From: Erwinia rhapontici
GTDB lineage: Bacteria; Pseudomonadota; Gammaproteobacteria; Enterobacterales; Enterobacteriaceae
DNA length: 64,000 nucleotides
Reading direction: 5' to 3'
Assembly (NCBI RefSeq): GCF_012271765.1
Contig: NZ_VRKO01000010.1
Location: forward strand, 1-64,000
The notes under the pieces are model-generated. The model was not told the DNA's origin and ran no database searches. It saw only the letters and a program-made list of their open reading frames with translations. The stretch's first letter is position 1. Each line of letters opens with the position of its first letter. Both the position numbers and the translations under genes were made by a program. This document shows positions 55,600-64,000 of this stretch, one piece after another.

Positions 55600-56685
55600 A
55601 TGGCGGGTAATACCATTGGACAAGTATTTCGGGTCACGACGTTTGGCGAATCACACGGCATCGCCCTCGGTTGTATTGTGGATGGCGTGCCTCCGGGCAT
55701 CCCACTGACCGAAGCCGATTTGCAGCACGATCTCGATCGCCGCCGCCCTGGCACTTCGCGCTATACCACCCAACGCCGTGAGCCGGACCAGGTGAAAATT
55801 TTGTCCGGCGTGTTTGAAGGCAAAACCACCGGAACCAGTATTGGTCTGCTGATTGAAAACACCGATCAGCGTTCGCAGGACTACGGCGCGATCAAAGATC
55901 TCTACCGTCCCGGTCATGCGGATTACACCTACGACCAGAAATACGGTTTTCGCGACTATCGCGGCGGTGGCCGCTCATCGGCGCGTGAAACGGCGATGCG
56001 CGTTGCGGCCGGGGCCATTGCGAAAAAATACCTTGAGATGAAACACGGCATTATCGTGCGCGGTTATCTGGCGCAGATTGGTGACGTGGCCTGCGAGCTG
56101 AAAGACTGGGACCAGGTAGAACAGAATCCCTTCTTCTGCCCGGACCCTGATAAAATTGACGCGCTGGACGAACTGATGCGTGCTCTGAAGAAAGAGGGCG
56201 ATTCCATTGGTGCCAAAGTGACCGTGATGGCGGAAAACGTCCCGGCAGGTCTGGGCGAGCCAGTCTTTGACCGTCTGGATGCTGACCTGGCACATGCGCT
56301 GATGAGCATCAATGCGGTAAAAGGCATTGAGATTGGCGACGGCTTTGCCGTGGTCAGCCAGCGCGGTAGCGAACACCGTGATGAGATCCGTGCTAATGGC
56401 TTCCAGAGCAACCATGCTGGCGGCATTCTGGGCGGCATCAGCAGCGGTCAGAGCATTATGGCTCATCTGGCGATGAAGCCGACCTCAAGCATTACCGTAC
56501 CCGGCAAAACACTGACCCGCAGCGGTGAAGAAGTTGAGATGATCACCAAAGGCCGCCACGATCCGTGCGTGGGGATCCGTGCGGTGCCGATTGCCGAAGC
56601 GATGATGGCGATTGTGCTGATGGATCACTTGCTGCGTCATCGTGCGCAGAATGCTGACGTTGAAACCACTTACCCGCGCTGGTAA
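55600..56685 (+). CDS. aroC: chorismate synthase
   Basis: Last shared step of aromatic amino acid biosynthesis, making chorismate from EPSP with reduced FMN. The 361 residues match E. coli AroC. Signatures [18 protein letters not shown] (about 14-31), [41 protein letters not shown] and [17 protein letters not shown] are all present. GAGG precedes ATG 55600 by 7 bases. It probably shares a transcript with prmB and mepA, with a gap of only 3 bases to mepA. Confidence 0.98.
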   Translation: MAGNTIGQVFRVTTFGESHGIALGCIVDGVPPGIPLTEADLQHDLDRRRPGTSRYTTQRREPDQVKILSGVFEGKTTGTSIGLLIENTDQRSQDYGAIKDLYRPGHADYTYDQKYGFRDYRGGGRSSARETAMRVAAGAIAKKYLEMKHGIIVRGYLAQIGDVACELKDWDQVEQNPFFCPDPDKIDALDELMRALKKEGDSIGAKVTVMAENVPAGLGEPVFDRLDADLAHALMSINAVKGIEIGDGFAVVSQRGSEHRDEIRANGFQSNHAGGILGGISSGQSIMAHLAMKPTSSITVPGKTLTRSGEEVEMITKGRHDPCVGIRAVPIAEAMMAIVLMDHLLRHRAQNADVETTYPRW

Positions 56686-56688
56686 CCC

Positions 56689-57516
56689 ATGAAAAAGACG
56701 CTGATGGCGCTGTGTGCGCTGTTGATATCGACGGCGACCGCACAGGCCGCCACGCCGTGGCAGACAATCCACCAGCCGATTAGCGGTGCACCGCAGTCAA
56801 TTGGTGCCTTCTCTAACGGCTGTATTATTGGTGCACAGCCGCTGCCGCTGGAGGCATCCGGTTATCAGGTGATGCGTACCGATCAGCGTCGCTATTTTGG
56901 TCACCCGGACCTGATTGCTTTTATTCAGCGTCTCAGCACCCAGACAAATCAACGGGGGCTGGGGGAAGTGCTGGTCGGTGATATGGGCATGGCGGCAGGC
57001 GGTCGTTTCAGCAGCGGCCACGCCAGTCATCAGTCCGGGCTGGATGTGGATATCTGGTTACAGCTCCCCAAACAGCGCTGGACACAGCAAATGCTGCTGA
57101 AACCTCAGCCGCTTGATCTGGTTGCCGCCGATGGAAAAAATGTGGTGGCACGCCACTGGCAGCCAGAAATTGACAGCCTGATTAAGCTGGCGGCGAAAGA
57201 TCCCGAGGTGACGCGTATTTTCGTGAATCCGGCGATTAAAAAGCAGCTTTGTGCGGATGCCGGTAGCGATCGTGAGTGGTTACGCAAGGTGCGTCCGTGG
57301 TTCCAGCATCGTGCCCATATGCATGTGCGCCTGCGCTGTCCGGCGGGAAGCCTTGAGTGCCAGGATCAACCGATCCCACCGCCGGGTGATGGCTGTGGTG
57401 CCGAACTGCAAAGCTGGTTTGCGCCAGCGAAACCGGGCAGTACACCGCCGGTGAAGCGCGAGCCCCCTCCGTTACCGCCATCCTGCCAGGCTTTGCTGGA
57501 TAAACATTTACTGTAA
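56689..57516 (+). CDS. mepA: penicillin-insensitive murein DD-endopeptidase MepA
   Basis: Periplasmic zinc endopeptidase that cuts D-Ala-mDAP crosslinks in peptidoglycan, 275 residues (E. coli 274). Signal peptide [20 protein letters not shown]. The metal motif is in [20 protein letters not shown] (His about 113 and Asp about 120), and the downstream [11 protein letters not shown] supplies the second His. Several conserved Cys ([26 protein letters not shown]) form disulfides. The Pro-rich end [10 protein letters not shown] is typical. Confidence 0.95.
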   Translation: MKKTLMALCALLISTATAQAATPWQTIHQPISGAPQSIGAFSNGCIIGAQPLPLEASGYQVMRTDQRRYFGHPDLIAFIQRLSTQTNQRGLGEVLVGDMGMAAGGRFSSGHASHQSGLDVDIWLQLPKQRWTQQMLLKPQPLDLVAADGKNVVARHWQPEIDSLIKLAAKDPEVTRIFVNPAIKKQLCADAGSDREWLRKVRPWFQHRAHMHVRLRCPAGSLECQDQPIPPPGDGCGAELQSWFAPAKPGSTPPVKREPPPLPPSCQALLDKHLL

Positions 57517-57529
57517 GGCATAACGATAA

Positions 57530-58327
57530 ATGGAATGGGTAAGTGTTGCTCCGTGGCTGTTGGGCGTGCTGTTTCTGGTGGCTTTACTGGCGGGGTTTAT
57601 CGATGCGATTGCGGGCGGCGGCGGCTTACTGACGGTGCCTGCGCTGCTGGCCGCCGGGTTGTCGCCAGCCCAGGCGCTGGCGACCAATAAGCTGCAGTCG
57701 GTAGGCGGGTCGTTTTCTGCCAGCCTCTATTTTATCCGCCGCAAAGCCGTGGATTTACGCGAGCAAAAGCTGAATATTGCGCTGACCTTTTTAGGATCGA
57801 TCAGCGGTGCGCTGCTGGTACAGCACGTGCAGGGCGATATTCTGCGCCAGCTGCTGCCGCTGCTGGTGATTACCATTGGTCTTTATTTCCTGCTGATGCC
57901 GAAGATTGGGGAGGAAGATCGTCAGCGTCGTCTCCATGGTCTGCCGTTTGCACTGGTGGCTGGAGGATGCGTTGGGTTTTATGACGGGTTCTTCGGCCCT
58001 GGCGCGGGTTCGTTTTATGCGCTGGCGTTCGTGACCCTGTGCGGTTACAACCTGGCGAAATCGACCGCCCATGCCAAAGTGCTGAACTTCACCTCCAACC
58101 TCGGTGGCCTGCTGCTGTTTATGATTGGCGGAAAAGTGGTGTGGCTGGTGGGGCTGGTGATGCTCGCGGGTCAGGTGTGCGGCGCACGTCTGGGTGCCAG
58201 AATGGTGCTGACCAAAGGGCAGAAGCTGATCCGCCCGATGATTGTGATTGTGTCGGCGGTGATGAGTGCGAAATTGCTGTATGACAGCCACGGCGCGGAA
58301 ATCATGGTGTGGTTCCATTCGTTATAA
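57530..58327 (+). CDS. yfcA: TauE/SafE (TSUP) family transporter YfcA
   Basis: A 265-residue inner-membrane protein with about eight membrane segments and the two TSUP repeats: AGFIDAIAGGGGLLTVPALLAAG near residue 20 and GCVGFYDGFFGPGAGSFYALAFV near 145. It matches E. coli YfcA (269), which also follows mepA. Family members export or import sulfonates, sulfite or carboxylates; the substrate of YfcA is not settled. Its stop codon adjoins an array of palindromic repeats. Confidence 0.95.
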   Translation: MEWVSVAPWLLGVLFLVALLAGFIDAIAGGGGLLTVPALLAAGLSPAQALATNKLQSVGGSFSASLYFIRRKAVDLREQKLNIALTFLGSISGALLVQHVQGDILRQLLPLLVITIGLYFLLMPKIGEEDRQRRLHGLPFALVAGGCVGFYDGFFGPGAGSFYALAFVTLCGYNLAKSTAHAKVLNFTSNLGGLLLFMIGGKVVWLVGLVMLAGQVCGARLGARMVLTKGQKLIRPMIVIVSAVMSAKLLYDSHGAEIMVWFHSL

Positions 58328-58592
58328 TGTGCTTTCGGGCGCGGCATGCCTCGCCTCTACGGATGCCACTGCCCGCGCATGGCATGCTCTTACGAATGCC
58401 GCGCCTCATAATGTGCTTTCGGGCGCGGCATGCCACGCCCCTACGGATATCACGTCCCTACGGATGCCTCGCCTCTACGGATGCCACATCCCTACGGATG
58501 TCACTGCCCGCGCATGGCATGCTCTTACGAATGCCACGCTTCTCCGTATGTAGCATCAGTAGGGGTCAGGCATGCCTGACCCGCTGCACAAC
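58324..58592. repeat. array of degenerate palindromic repeats downstream of yfcA
   Basis: Two direct copies of a unit beginning ATAATGTGCTTTCGGGCGCG start at 58324 and 58408 (84-base period). A second unit containing CCCGCGCATGGCATGCTCTT occurs near 58370 and 58507. Many short CTACGGATGCC-like steps fill the rest. The right end (about 58560-58582) holds the perfect palindrome GGGTCAGGCATGCCTGACCC, identical to that at 14029. There is no gene. The array separates yfcA from the catabolic cassette. Confidence 0.8.
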
Positions 58593-58594
58593 AC

Positions 58595-59767
58595 CTAACC
58601 TCTTCTCACATTGATCCAGCGGCGCTGCTCCATCGAATCCTCAATCGCCTGTAAGATGCGCTGATTCTCCCAGCCGAACGTAAAGTTCGGGTAGCAGTCG
58701 TCATCGCGGCAAATTCCCTGCACCAGGTCATACATTTCCAGCACTTTGACATCGAAGTAACCCAGCCCGCCGCCGCCGAAATCGAAGCCGAAGAAGGCTG
58801 AATAAGCGGGGATCTGGCTGCCCGCATACAGGGTTTTGAACCCACGATCGCGCTTATCATCGTTAAAACGGAATACCTGGAGTTCGTTAAAGCGCTCACC
58901 GTCCATATACAGCGTGCCTTCGGTGCCGGACACTTCCCAGTAGACGCCGAAAATGCGCCCGGCGGCAATACGTGAAGACTCAATCACCCCGGCAGCGCCG
59001 CTGTCGAAGCTCACCAGGCACTGCATCTGGTCATCGTTTTCCACCTCGCGACGTTGCGCATTGGCCTCGACCTTACTGGCGTAACCGCTGTCGACGCCGG
59101 GCACCGGACGGGTGTTAAGATGTGTCTGCCCGCTGGCGCACACTTCTTTGACGCCGCCCATCAGATACTGTGCCACCGACAGGGTATGGGCGCCCAGGTC
59201 GCCAAGAGAACCTGAACCAGCCAGTTCTTTCGAGCAACGCCAGGACCAGGGCAGCTCCGGGTCGTTATAGAAACCCTGGTCGAAAGTGCCGCGAAAACGC
59301 ACCGGGGTGCCGATCTCGCCGCGCTCAATCAGCTGCTTCGCCAGCTGCGCCGCCGGGGTTTTGATATTGTTAAACGCCACCATGGTTTTCACCCCGGCCC
59401 GGCGTGCGGCTTCCGCCATCTCTCGTGCCTCGTATTCCGTGACGGCCAGCGGTTTCTCGCAGTAAACATGCTTCCCGGCGTTGATCGCAGCCAGTGCCAT
59501 CTGATGATGCAGATGGTTGGGCGAGGTGATATCAATCACATCGATGTTCGGGTCCTGCACCATCTCCCGCCAGTCGCCAAAGGCGTGCAGCGCACCGAAG
59601 CGCTGTGCCGCCTGCTGTGCCATCGCCTGGTTCTGGTCGGCAATGGCGTACAACACCGGTGTTTTCGGTAAATCAGGGTAGAGCAGGGCAGCGCGGCGGA
59701 TGGCGTCTGCATGCGCCTGCCCCATAAAACCGGAGCCGATCAGGCCAATATTCAGAGTGTCAGACAT
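58595..59767 (-). CDS. Gfo/Idh/MocA family oxidoreductase
   Basis: A 390-residue NAD(P)-dependent dehydrogenase of the Gfo/Idh/MocA family, acting on a sugar or cyclitol. Rossmann motif GLIGSGFMGQAHADA at about 8-22, the catalytic-region motif VYCEKPLAVTEYEAREMAE near 95-113, and LGAHTLSVAQYL near 185 with the active-site His. It resembles the inositol/scyllo-inositol dehydrogenase side of the family. It lies 9 bases downstream of the IolE-like gene, forming an operon. The exact substrate is not predictable. Confidence 0.88.
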   Translation of the reverse strand: MSDTLNIGLIGSGFMGQAHADAIRRAALLYPDLPKTPVLYAIADQNQAMAQQAAQRFGALHAFGDWREMVQDPNIDVIDITSPNHLHHQMALAAINAGKHVYCEKPLAVTEYEAREMAEAARRAGVKTMVAFNNIKTPAAQLAKQLIERGEIGTPVRFRGTFDQGFYNDPELPWSWRCSKELAGSGSLGDLGAHTLSVAQYLMGGVKEVCASGQTHLNTRPVPGVDSGYASKVEANAQRREVENDDQMQCLVSFDSGAAGVIESSRIAAGRIFGVYWEVSGTEGTLYMDGERFNELQVFRFNDDKRDRGFKTLYAGSQIPAYSAFFGFDFGGGGLGYFDVKVLEMYDLVQGICRDDDCYPNFTFGWENQRILQAIEDSMEQRRWINVRRG

Positions 59768-59776
59768 CGTATTTCC

Positions 59777-60670
59777 TTAGCGCGAAAAAAGAGCATTAAC
59801 GTGATGGAAGGCGCGCGTCACGGTGGGCACCGGGGGCGCTTGGATCGGGTCTTGTTCTGCTTCAACGATCAGCCAGCCGCGATAGCCGCTGTGATTGACG
59901 AAATCCACCACCGGCTGATAATCGATACCGCCATCACCGGGCACGGTGAACATGCCGCCGCGTACGCCCTGGTTAAAACTTTCATCCTGCTGGTACACCT
60001 TTTCCAGGCGCGCACGACGAATATCTTTCAGGTGGATATGGCAGATACGGCTGCCGAACTGGCGGATCAGCGCGTTGAGATCGGCGCCTGCCGCCACGGC
60101 ATGCCCGGTATCCAGCAGCATCCCGACATCCTCATGGGTGGCAGAGAAAAAGCGCTCGATCTCATCCTGATGCTCCACCAGCATCATCAGATGGTGGTGG
60201 TAAGCCAGCTTCAGGCCATATTCCTGATACAGTGCCGAGGCGAACTGGCTCAACCGCCGTACGTAAGCATCAAAGTCAATGGCGCTGAGTTTGGGTGAGT
60301 GGGAAATACCGATATCCAGCGGTGTCTCGCCGGGCATCCCCCCGCATTCGCCATACACCATGACGGAACAGCCCAGCGCACTCAGCAGGCGGGCATGATC
60401 GGCCACATTGTGCAGCTCCTGCTGCACGCTAATGTCGGCCAGGGTGCCGGAGAACCAGCCGGAAGCCAGTGACAGCCCGGTTTCCTGCAACAGCGGTTGC
60501 AAGGCTGCCAGCTCGCGGGGAAATTTACGGCCCAGTTCAATCCCCTGATAGCCGATGGCGGCAGCCTGCTGCATACATTGCAGGGCAGTGACATCATCCC
60601 CCAGATCTTCCAGCACATCGTTGGTCCAGGCCAGCGGACTGACGCCAAGACGCACGTTGGCATTTGCCAT
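59777..60670 (-). CDS. IolE-like sugar epimerase/dehydratase (AP endonuclease 2 fold)
   Basis: A 297-residue TIM-barrel protein of the sugar phosphate isomerase/epimerase superfamily, closely similar to 2-keto-myo-inositol dehydratase IolE. Typical parts are VRLGVSPLAWTNDVLEDLGD at the start, GIELGRKFP, LAYHHHLMMLVE, LLDTGHAVAAG, HIHLKDIR and GMFTVPGDGGIDYQPVVDF, with metal-binding Glu, Asp and His. ATG 60670 has CAGGAG upstream; the frame runs to 60712 without a signal. First gene of a two-gene operon, divergent from the AraC regulator. A complete inositol pathway is not present here, so a related polyol is also possible. Confidence 0.85.
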   Translation of the reverse strand: MANANVRLGVSPLAWTNDVLEDLGDDVTALQCMQQAAAIGYQGIELGRKFPRELAALQPLLQETGLSLASGWFSGTLADISVQQELHNVADHARLLSALGCSVMVYGECGGMPGETPLDIGISHSPKLSAIDFDAYVRRLSQFASALYQEYGLKLAYHHHLMMLVEHQDEIERFFSATHEDVGMLLDTGHAVAAGADLNALIRQFGSRICHIHLKDIRRARLEKVYQQDESFNQGVRGGMFTVPGDGGIDYQPVVDFVNHSGYRGWLIVEAEQDPIQAPPVPTVTRAFHHVNALFSR

Positions 60671-60802
60671 AGTTTTCTCCTGTCTGAAATCAAAGTTTGA
60701 TCTGCGTCGCACAATCAGGCTCTGCGCACAGTTTCGGGTTGTGTTCGCCGCTATACGGCTGAAGAGTGGAGAAAAGATAGCCTGCCAGGGGCCGGGGGGT
60801 AC

Positions 60803-61645
60803 ATGACCAAAGTGGTGAAAAAAATGTCTGAAATCACACTGACGGTCCCCGTCATGGAGGGATATTTCGGTCTGTCGCGGTACGGGGCTGGGGATGTGTA
60901 CGGGCCGCGTATTCAGCGCGGCATTCAGTTTATTGCGCTGCTGAGTGGCAGCGTGACGATTGAGACGGCGCAGCGTTCACTGCTGTTATTGCCCGGCACG
61001 CTGGCGTTGCTGCTGCCGGGAGAGCGTGAGTTGTTCCAGTTTGACTCACTGCTGCCCAGCGAGCATATCTGGTGCCAGCTGGATTTCGCGGCCCTCCCGG
61101 CGAACTTTAATCTCGAGCTGGCACATTTGCCTGCCACCATTGCTTTTGACCATCAGGTAGAGCAACTGATGGAGCTGGGCATCAGTTTAACCTCTCAGCC
61201 TGAAGGCGCACCGCGAGCGTTAATCTCGCTGGCAGAAACACTGCTCTATTACTACGCCTCACGCGCTATTCAGCCATCGGGAGAGGAGCGGCAAACCATG
61301 CCGAAGGGGGTACGTGAAGCCTGCCGCTTTATTGCTATGCGCTACCAGCATCCGCTGGCGCTGGAGGATATCGCAGCCCGCGCCCACTGTTCGGTAAATC
61401 ATCTGATTGCGCTGTTTCGCCGTCATCTGCGCCAGACTCCGGCCCGCTATCTGCGCGATGTGCGCCTGCGCCATGCGGAACGCCTGCTGATGCGCAGCCA
61501 CCTGCCCGTGGCACTGATCGCCGAGCAGTGTGGTTTTGTTTCGCCTTTTCACTTTTCACGCATCTTCAAAGAACATTACGGCCTGGCTCCGCTGGCTTTT
61601 CGCCAGCAGGCACAGGCATTAAGTGCGGGTGCGGCAGGTCGGTAG
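60803..61645 (+). CDS. AraC-family regulator of the IolE-like operon
   Basis: A 280-residue regulator with an N-terminal cupin-like sensing part (about 10-150, RGIQFIALLSGSVTIETAQR and LLPGERELFQFDSLL) and a C-terminal AraC DNA-binding domain (about 178-275): LALEDIAARAHCSVNHLIALFRRHLRQTP and LIAEQCGFVSPFHFSRIFKEHYGLAPLAFR. It is divergent from the IolE-like operon and is probably its activator (inference). ATG 60803 follows GGGGGG at 3 bases; ATG 60824 is an alternative. The 3' end overlaps the convergent GGDEF-EAL gene by 27 bases. Confidence 0.88.
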   Translation: MTKVVKKMSEITLTVPVMEGYFGLSRYGAGDVYGPRIQRGIQFIALLSGSVTIETAQRSLLLLPGTLALLLPGERELFQFDSLLPSEHIWCQLDFAALPANFNLELAHLPATIAFDHQVEQLMELGISLTSQPEGAPRALISLAETLLYYYASRAIQPSGEERQTMPKGVREACRFIAMRYQHPLALEDIAARAHCSVNHLIALFRRHLRQTPARYLRDVRLRHAERLLMRSHLPVALIAEQCGFVSPFHFSRIFKEHYGLAPLAFRQQAQALSAGAAGR

Positions 61646-64000
61646 TGCAATCAGATGTTCAAGGGCCATCGGTTTGCCGATGTAATACCCCTGCAGGCTG
61701 TCACACTGCAACAGCGTTAACTGCTCCATCTGCGATTGTGTTTCAACGCCTTCGGCGGTGACATAGAGAGAATAGGCCTTGCCGAGGCCAATCATATTTT
61801 CGACGACTTGCCTGGCGCGTACCGAATCATCCATAGGGAAAATAAAGGATTTATCCAGCTTTATACCGTCAAACGGGAAGTTGCGCAGATAGCTTAACGA
61901 GGCAAAACCCGTGCCGAAATCATCGATAAGGAACTTCACGCCCAGTTCCTTAATTTGTAGCATGGTTTTCTGTGTCTTGGCCGGATCATGCAATGTGACA
62001 TTTTCGGTGACTTCGATCTCCAGCAATGAGCTCTCCAGTCCTGTTTTTTCTAACACCCCTTTTATTCTGTTGTACAGGCTGCTGTCCTGGAATTCACTTG
62101 CCGAGATATTCACCGACACCGTTAACCCCGGCATAGCGTTCAGCGCATCACTGCAGGCTGTGAACAATACCCAGTCGCTGAGTGCGTTAATCAAGCCGGT
62201 TTCTTCCGCCAGCGGGATAAACTGGTCAGGCATCAGCAGTCCGTGGTGTGGGTGTTGCCATCTGACCAGCGCTTCAACCGCCGTGATACACGAACAGTGG
62301 GTATCGTAACGCGGCTGGTAAACCAGACGCAGCTGGCCTGCGCGAATTCCCTCACGCAGTTCCTGTTCCATCTCGCGGCGCTGGACAATTTTTTCCCCCA
62401 TATCGCGCTGGAAGAATGCCCACTGGTTACGCCCCTCATTTTTGGCTTTGTAGAGTGCGATGTCGGCATAACGCAGCAGGTCACTGGCGGTACTGGCGTC
62501 CTGAGGGGCGAGGGCAATGCCCAGGCTGACCCCGATAAAAATTTCGCCGTTGGCAATCAGGAAGGGCCGGTTAATCTCATCAATAATCTGCTGGCACAGG
62601 GTGGCAATATCGCGCTGATCCTGAACCTCCGGCAGAATAATAATAAATTCATCACCGCCATGGCGGGTCACCATGCCGGATGTTTTCAGGCAGGCGCGTA
62701 GCCTGGCAGAGACTTCATGCAGCACGCTGTCACCGGCCGCATGCCCGTAGACATCGTTAACCGGTTTAAACTTATCCAGGTCAACCATCACAATAGCCAG
62801 CTGCTGTTCAGTGCTGGGCGCTGAATTCAATTTTCCTTCGAGGAACTCTTTCATCTGCACACGATTAGGCAGGCCGGTTAACTCATCGAAGTGTGATAAA
62901 TAACGCACGCGCTCCTGTGCTTTTACTTCCTGGGTGACATCGGTTGCTGTGCCACGAAACCCGGTTTTTCCGCCAGGCAGGTACACGCGTTTAACGATCA
63001 TATTGCAGTAGCGTTGATGTTGTTGGGCCGAGAGATAGTGGCAATGAGGAAGCGTGATGCGGCCACCGGACTGGCACAGGTAAGTCAGTTGCGCCAGGGC
63101 ATTACTGTCGTTCAGTAAAAACTCCGTTGCCGGACGGCCAATCCAGTCAGAAATGTGGTAGCCGGTAATCACCGGGAAGCGCTCGGATATCCAGGTAAAC
63201 GTTAAGTTCTCATCCGCTTCCCAAATCCAGTCCGTGGTGGTTTCAGCGACATCCCTGAAACGGCATTCGCTGTTGTAGAGTGCCTTCTTGCTTTGTTCCA
63301 GCTGGAAATGACTCTCATCACTGAGACGTGCTTTACGCAGGGCATTTTTCATCAGCATCAGGGCGGTCAGCAGGGTGGTAAACATCAGCAATACCAGCGC
63401 AGGCAGAATACCCGTTACCAGAGCATTACCGGGATCATCACTCTGCCAGGTGAATGTGATCGTTCCGCCCAAGGCGGGCAGTGCCAGCATGTTACGGTCT
63501 TCAGGCTGGAGTGCGGTTTGTGTACTGAATATTTGTGCGCCCTGGATACCGTATTCCAGCGCCATATGACTCAGCTTCTCCGGGGTGAGCCTGTCGGCGA
63601 AGATAAGAATTGAATGCGGGCCGTTTTCCGTATCTGCACTGGCCGCCCCATCGGGGGTGATCCAAGCGGCGCTGACGATGGTGACTCGCCCCTGCGAGAC
63701 CACCAGCATCGAGATGGCATTCCCCCCTGACACATTCAGCCGTTGCTGAAGCTGGGGCAGAGGATCGATGCCCAGCCATGTTGCAACGCTCTGTAGCTTC
63801 AGCTGTCCTTCGAGCACGCTGTAACCTGTTTTTCCCTGCGGAGAGACAACGAAAATGCCCTCATAATGAAAACGTTGATACAGGGACTCCCCAAGGTTTT
63901 GATTGTCCCAGGCCCATTCGGTGTTTATCGTCAAATGCAGATTTTTCCAGGCTTCGCCCCAGTCGGCATTGTCCATCGTATGCGCATGCATAATATCCTG
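61619..64000 (-). CDS. CHASE4-like/PAS/GGDEF-EAL c-di-GMP enzyme (5' end outside window)
   Basis: At least 790 residues of a membrane c-di-GMP signalling protein; the frame is still open at the window edge, so the N-terminus and first membrane segment are missing. Visible parts in order: a CHASE4-like periplasmic domain (NADWGEAWKNLHLTINTEWA and following), a membrane segment (TGILPALVLLMFTTLLTALM), a PAS domain (TTDWIWEADENLTFTWISER), a GGDEF domain with intact RHGGDEF and no RxxD inhibitory site in front, and an EAL domain with VEALVRWQHP, ITVEVTEN-like LEIEVTENVTL and DDFGTGFASLSYL. Both catalytic motifs look intact. It may make, break or balance c-di-GMP. Confidence 0.9.
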   Translation of the reverse strand, partial: QDIMHAHTMDNADWGEAWKNLHLTINTEWAWDNQNLGESLYQRFHYEGIFVVSPQGKTGYSVLEGQLKLQSVATWLGIDPLPQLQQRLNVSGGNAISMLVVSQGRVTIVSAAWITPDGAASADTENGPHSILIFADRLTPEKLSHMALEYGIQGAQIFSTQTALQPEDRNMLALPALGGTITFTWQSDDPGNALVTGILPALVLLMFTTLLTALMLMKNALRKARLSDESHFQLEQSKKALYNSECRFRDVAETTTDWIWEADENLTFTWISERFPVITGYHISDWIGRPATEFLLNDSNALAQLTYLCQSGGRITLPHCHYLSAQQHQRYCNMIVKRVYLPGGKTGFRGTATDVTQEVKAQERVRYLSHFDELTGLPNRVQMKEFLEGKLNSAPSTEQQLAIVMVDLDKFKPVNDVYGHAAGDSVLHEVSARLRACLKTSGMVTRHGGDEFIIILPEVQDQRDIATLCQQIIDEINRPFLIANGEIFIGVSLGIALAPQDASTASDLLRYADIALYKAKNEGRNQWAFFQRDMGEKIVQRREMEQELREGIRAGQLRLVYQPRYDTHCSCITAVEALVRWQHPHHGLLMPDQFIPLAEETGLINALSDWVLFTACSDALNAMPGLTVSVNISASEFQDSSLYNRIKGVLEKTGLESSLLEIEVTENVTLHDPAKTQKTMLQIKELGVKFLIDDFGTGFASLSYLRNFPFDGIKLDKSFIFPMDDSVRARQVVENMIGLGKAYSLYVTAEGVETQSQMEQLTLLQCDSLQGYYIGKPMALEHLIALPTCRTRT

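Noticed and set aside
58324..58592. CRISPR array
   Set aside because: Units are degenerate and palindromic, spacing is irregular, there are no unique spacers of equal length and no cas genes nearby.

Overview
The window looks like chromosome of a plant-associated enterobacterium of the Erwinia/Pantoea group (Erwiniaceae). Most genes are close orthologues of Escherichia coli genes in E. coli-like neighbourhoods: gltX/yfeC, nupC/mntH/ypeC, glk, ypdAB/alaC/ypdK, argW/yfdC, and mlaA/fadL/yfcZ/fadIJ/sixA/smrB/prmB/aroC/mepA/yfcA. Differences from E. coli point to Erwiniaceae: ipdC (indolepyruvate decarboxylase) between mntH and glk, a ccmABCDEFGHI cluster with separate ccmH and ccmI, a family 1 pectate lyase, and dispersed 200-bp palindromic repeats. 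The species assignment is inference.

Layout. 1-5 kb: valine tRNA genes, gltX, yfeC, a formate/nitrite-family channel, tRNA-Ala(GGC) and nupC. 5-14 kb: mntH behind apparent MntR and Fur boxes, ypeC, an aldo-keto reductase, ipdC, glk and the pyruvate-sensing pair ypdAB. 14-23 kb: a YbiU-like DUF1479 protein, an acetyltransferase, alaC, the 23-residue ypdK, an EmrAB-like efflux pair divergent from an IclR regulator with two matching operators, a universal stress protein and small lipoproteins. 23-29 kb: yhjX, with an array of YpdB-type repeats that ties it to ypdAB 10 kb away, a chemoreceptor and the mechanosensitive channel ybdG. 29-38 kb: accessory segment ending at tRNA-Arg(CCU). It holds a TPR-sulfotransferase fusion, a TPR-glycosyltransferase-like protein and a large autotransporter, then a pectate lyase without an export signal and a small membrane protein. 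A small membrane-protein gene and a truncated paralogue of it, in the same orientation, bracket the autotransporter block. 38-47 kb: yfdC, the cytochrome c maturation operon and mlaA. 47-58 kb: the fatty-acid set fadL and fadIJ, each with FadR-like sites, then sixA, smrB, prmB, aroC, mepA and yfcA. 58-64 kb: degenerate palindromic repeats, a small catabolic cassette (Gfo/Idh/MocA oxidoreductase, IolE-like dehydratase, AraC regulator) and a GGDEF-EAL protein that runs off the window.

Candidate new biology. The strongest is the sulfotransferase/glycosyltransferase/autotransporter cassette at 29.8-36.0 kb. I propose, as inference, that the two TPR enzymes modify the autotransporter or a surface glycan presented with it. 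A second well-supported observation is the 21-bp-period repeat array upstream of yhjX, which matches the published YpdB recognition pattern. Very short genes (ypdK, a His/Gly-rich lipoprotein, a possible 46-residue protein) were read directly from the DNA.
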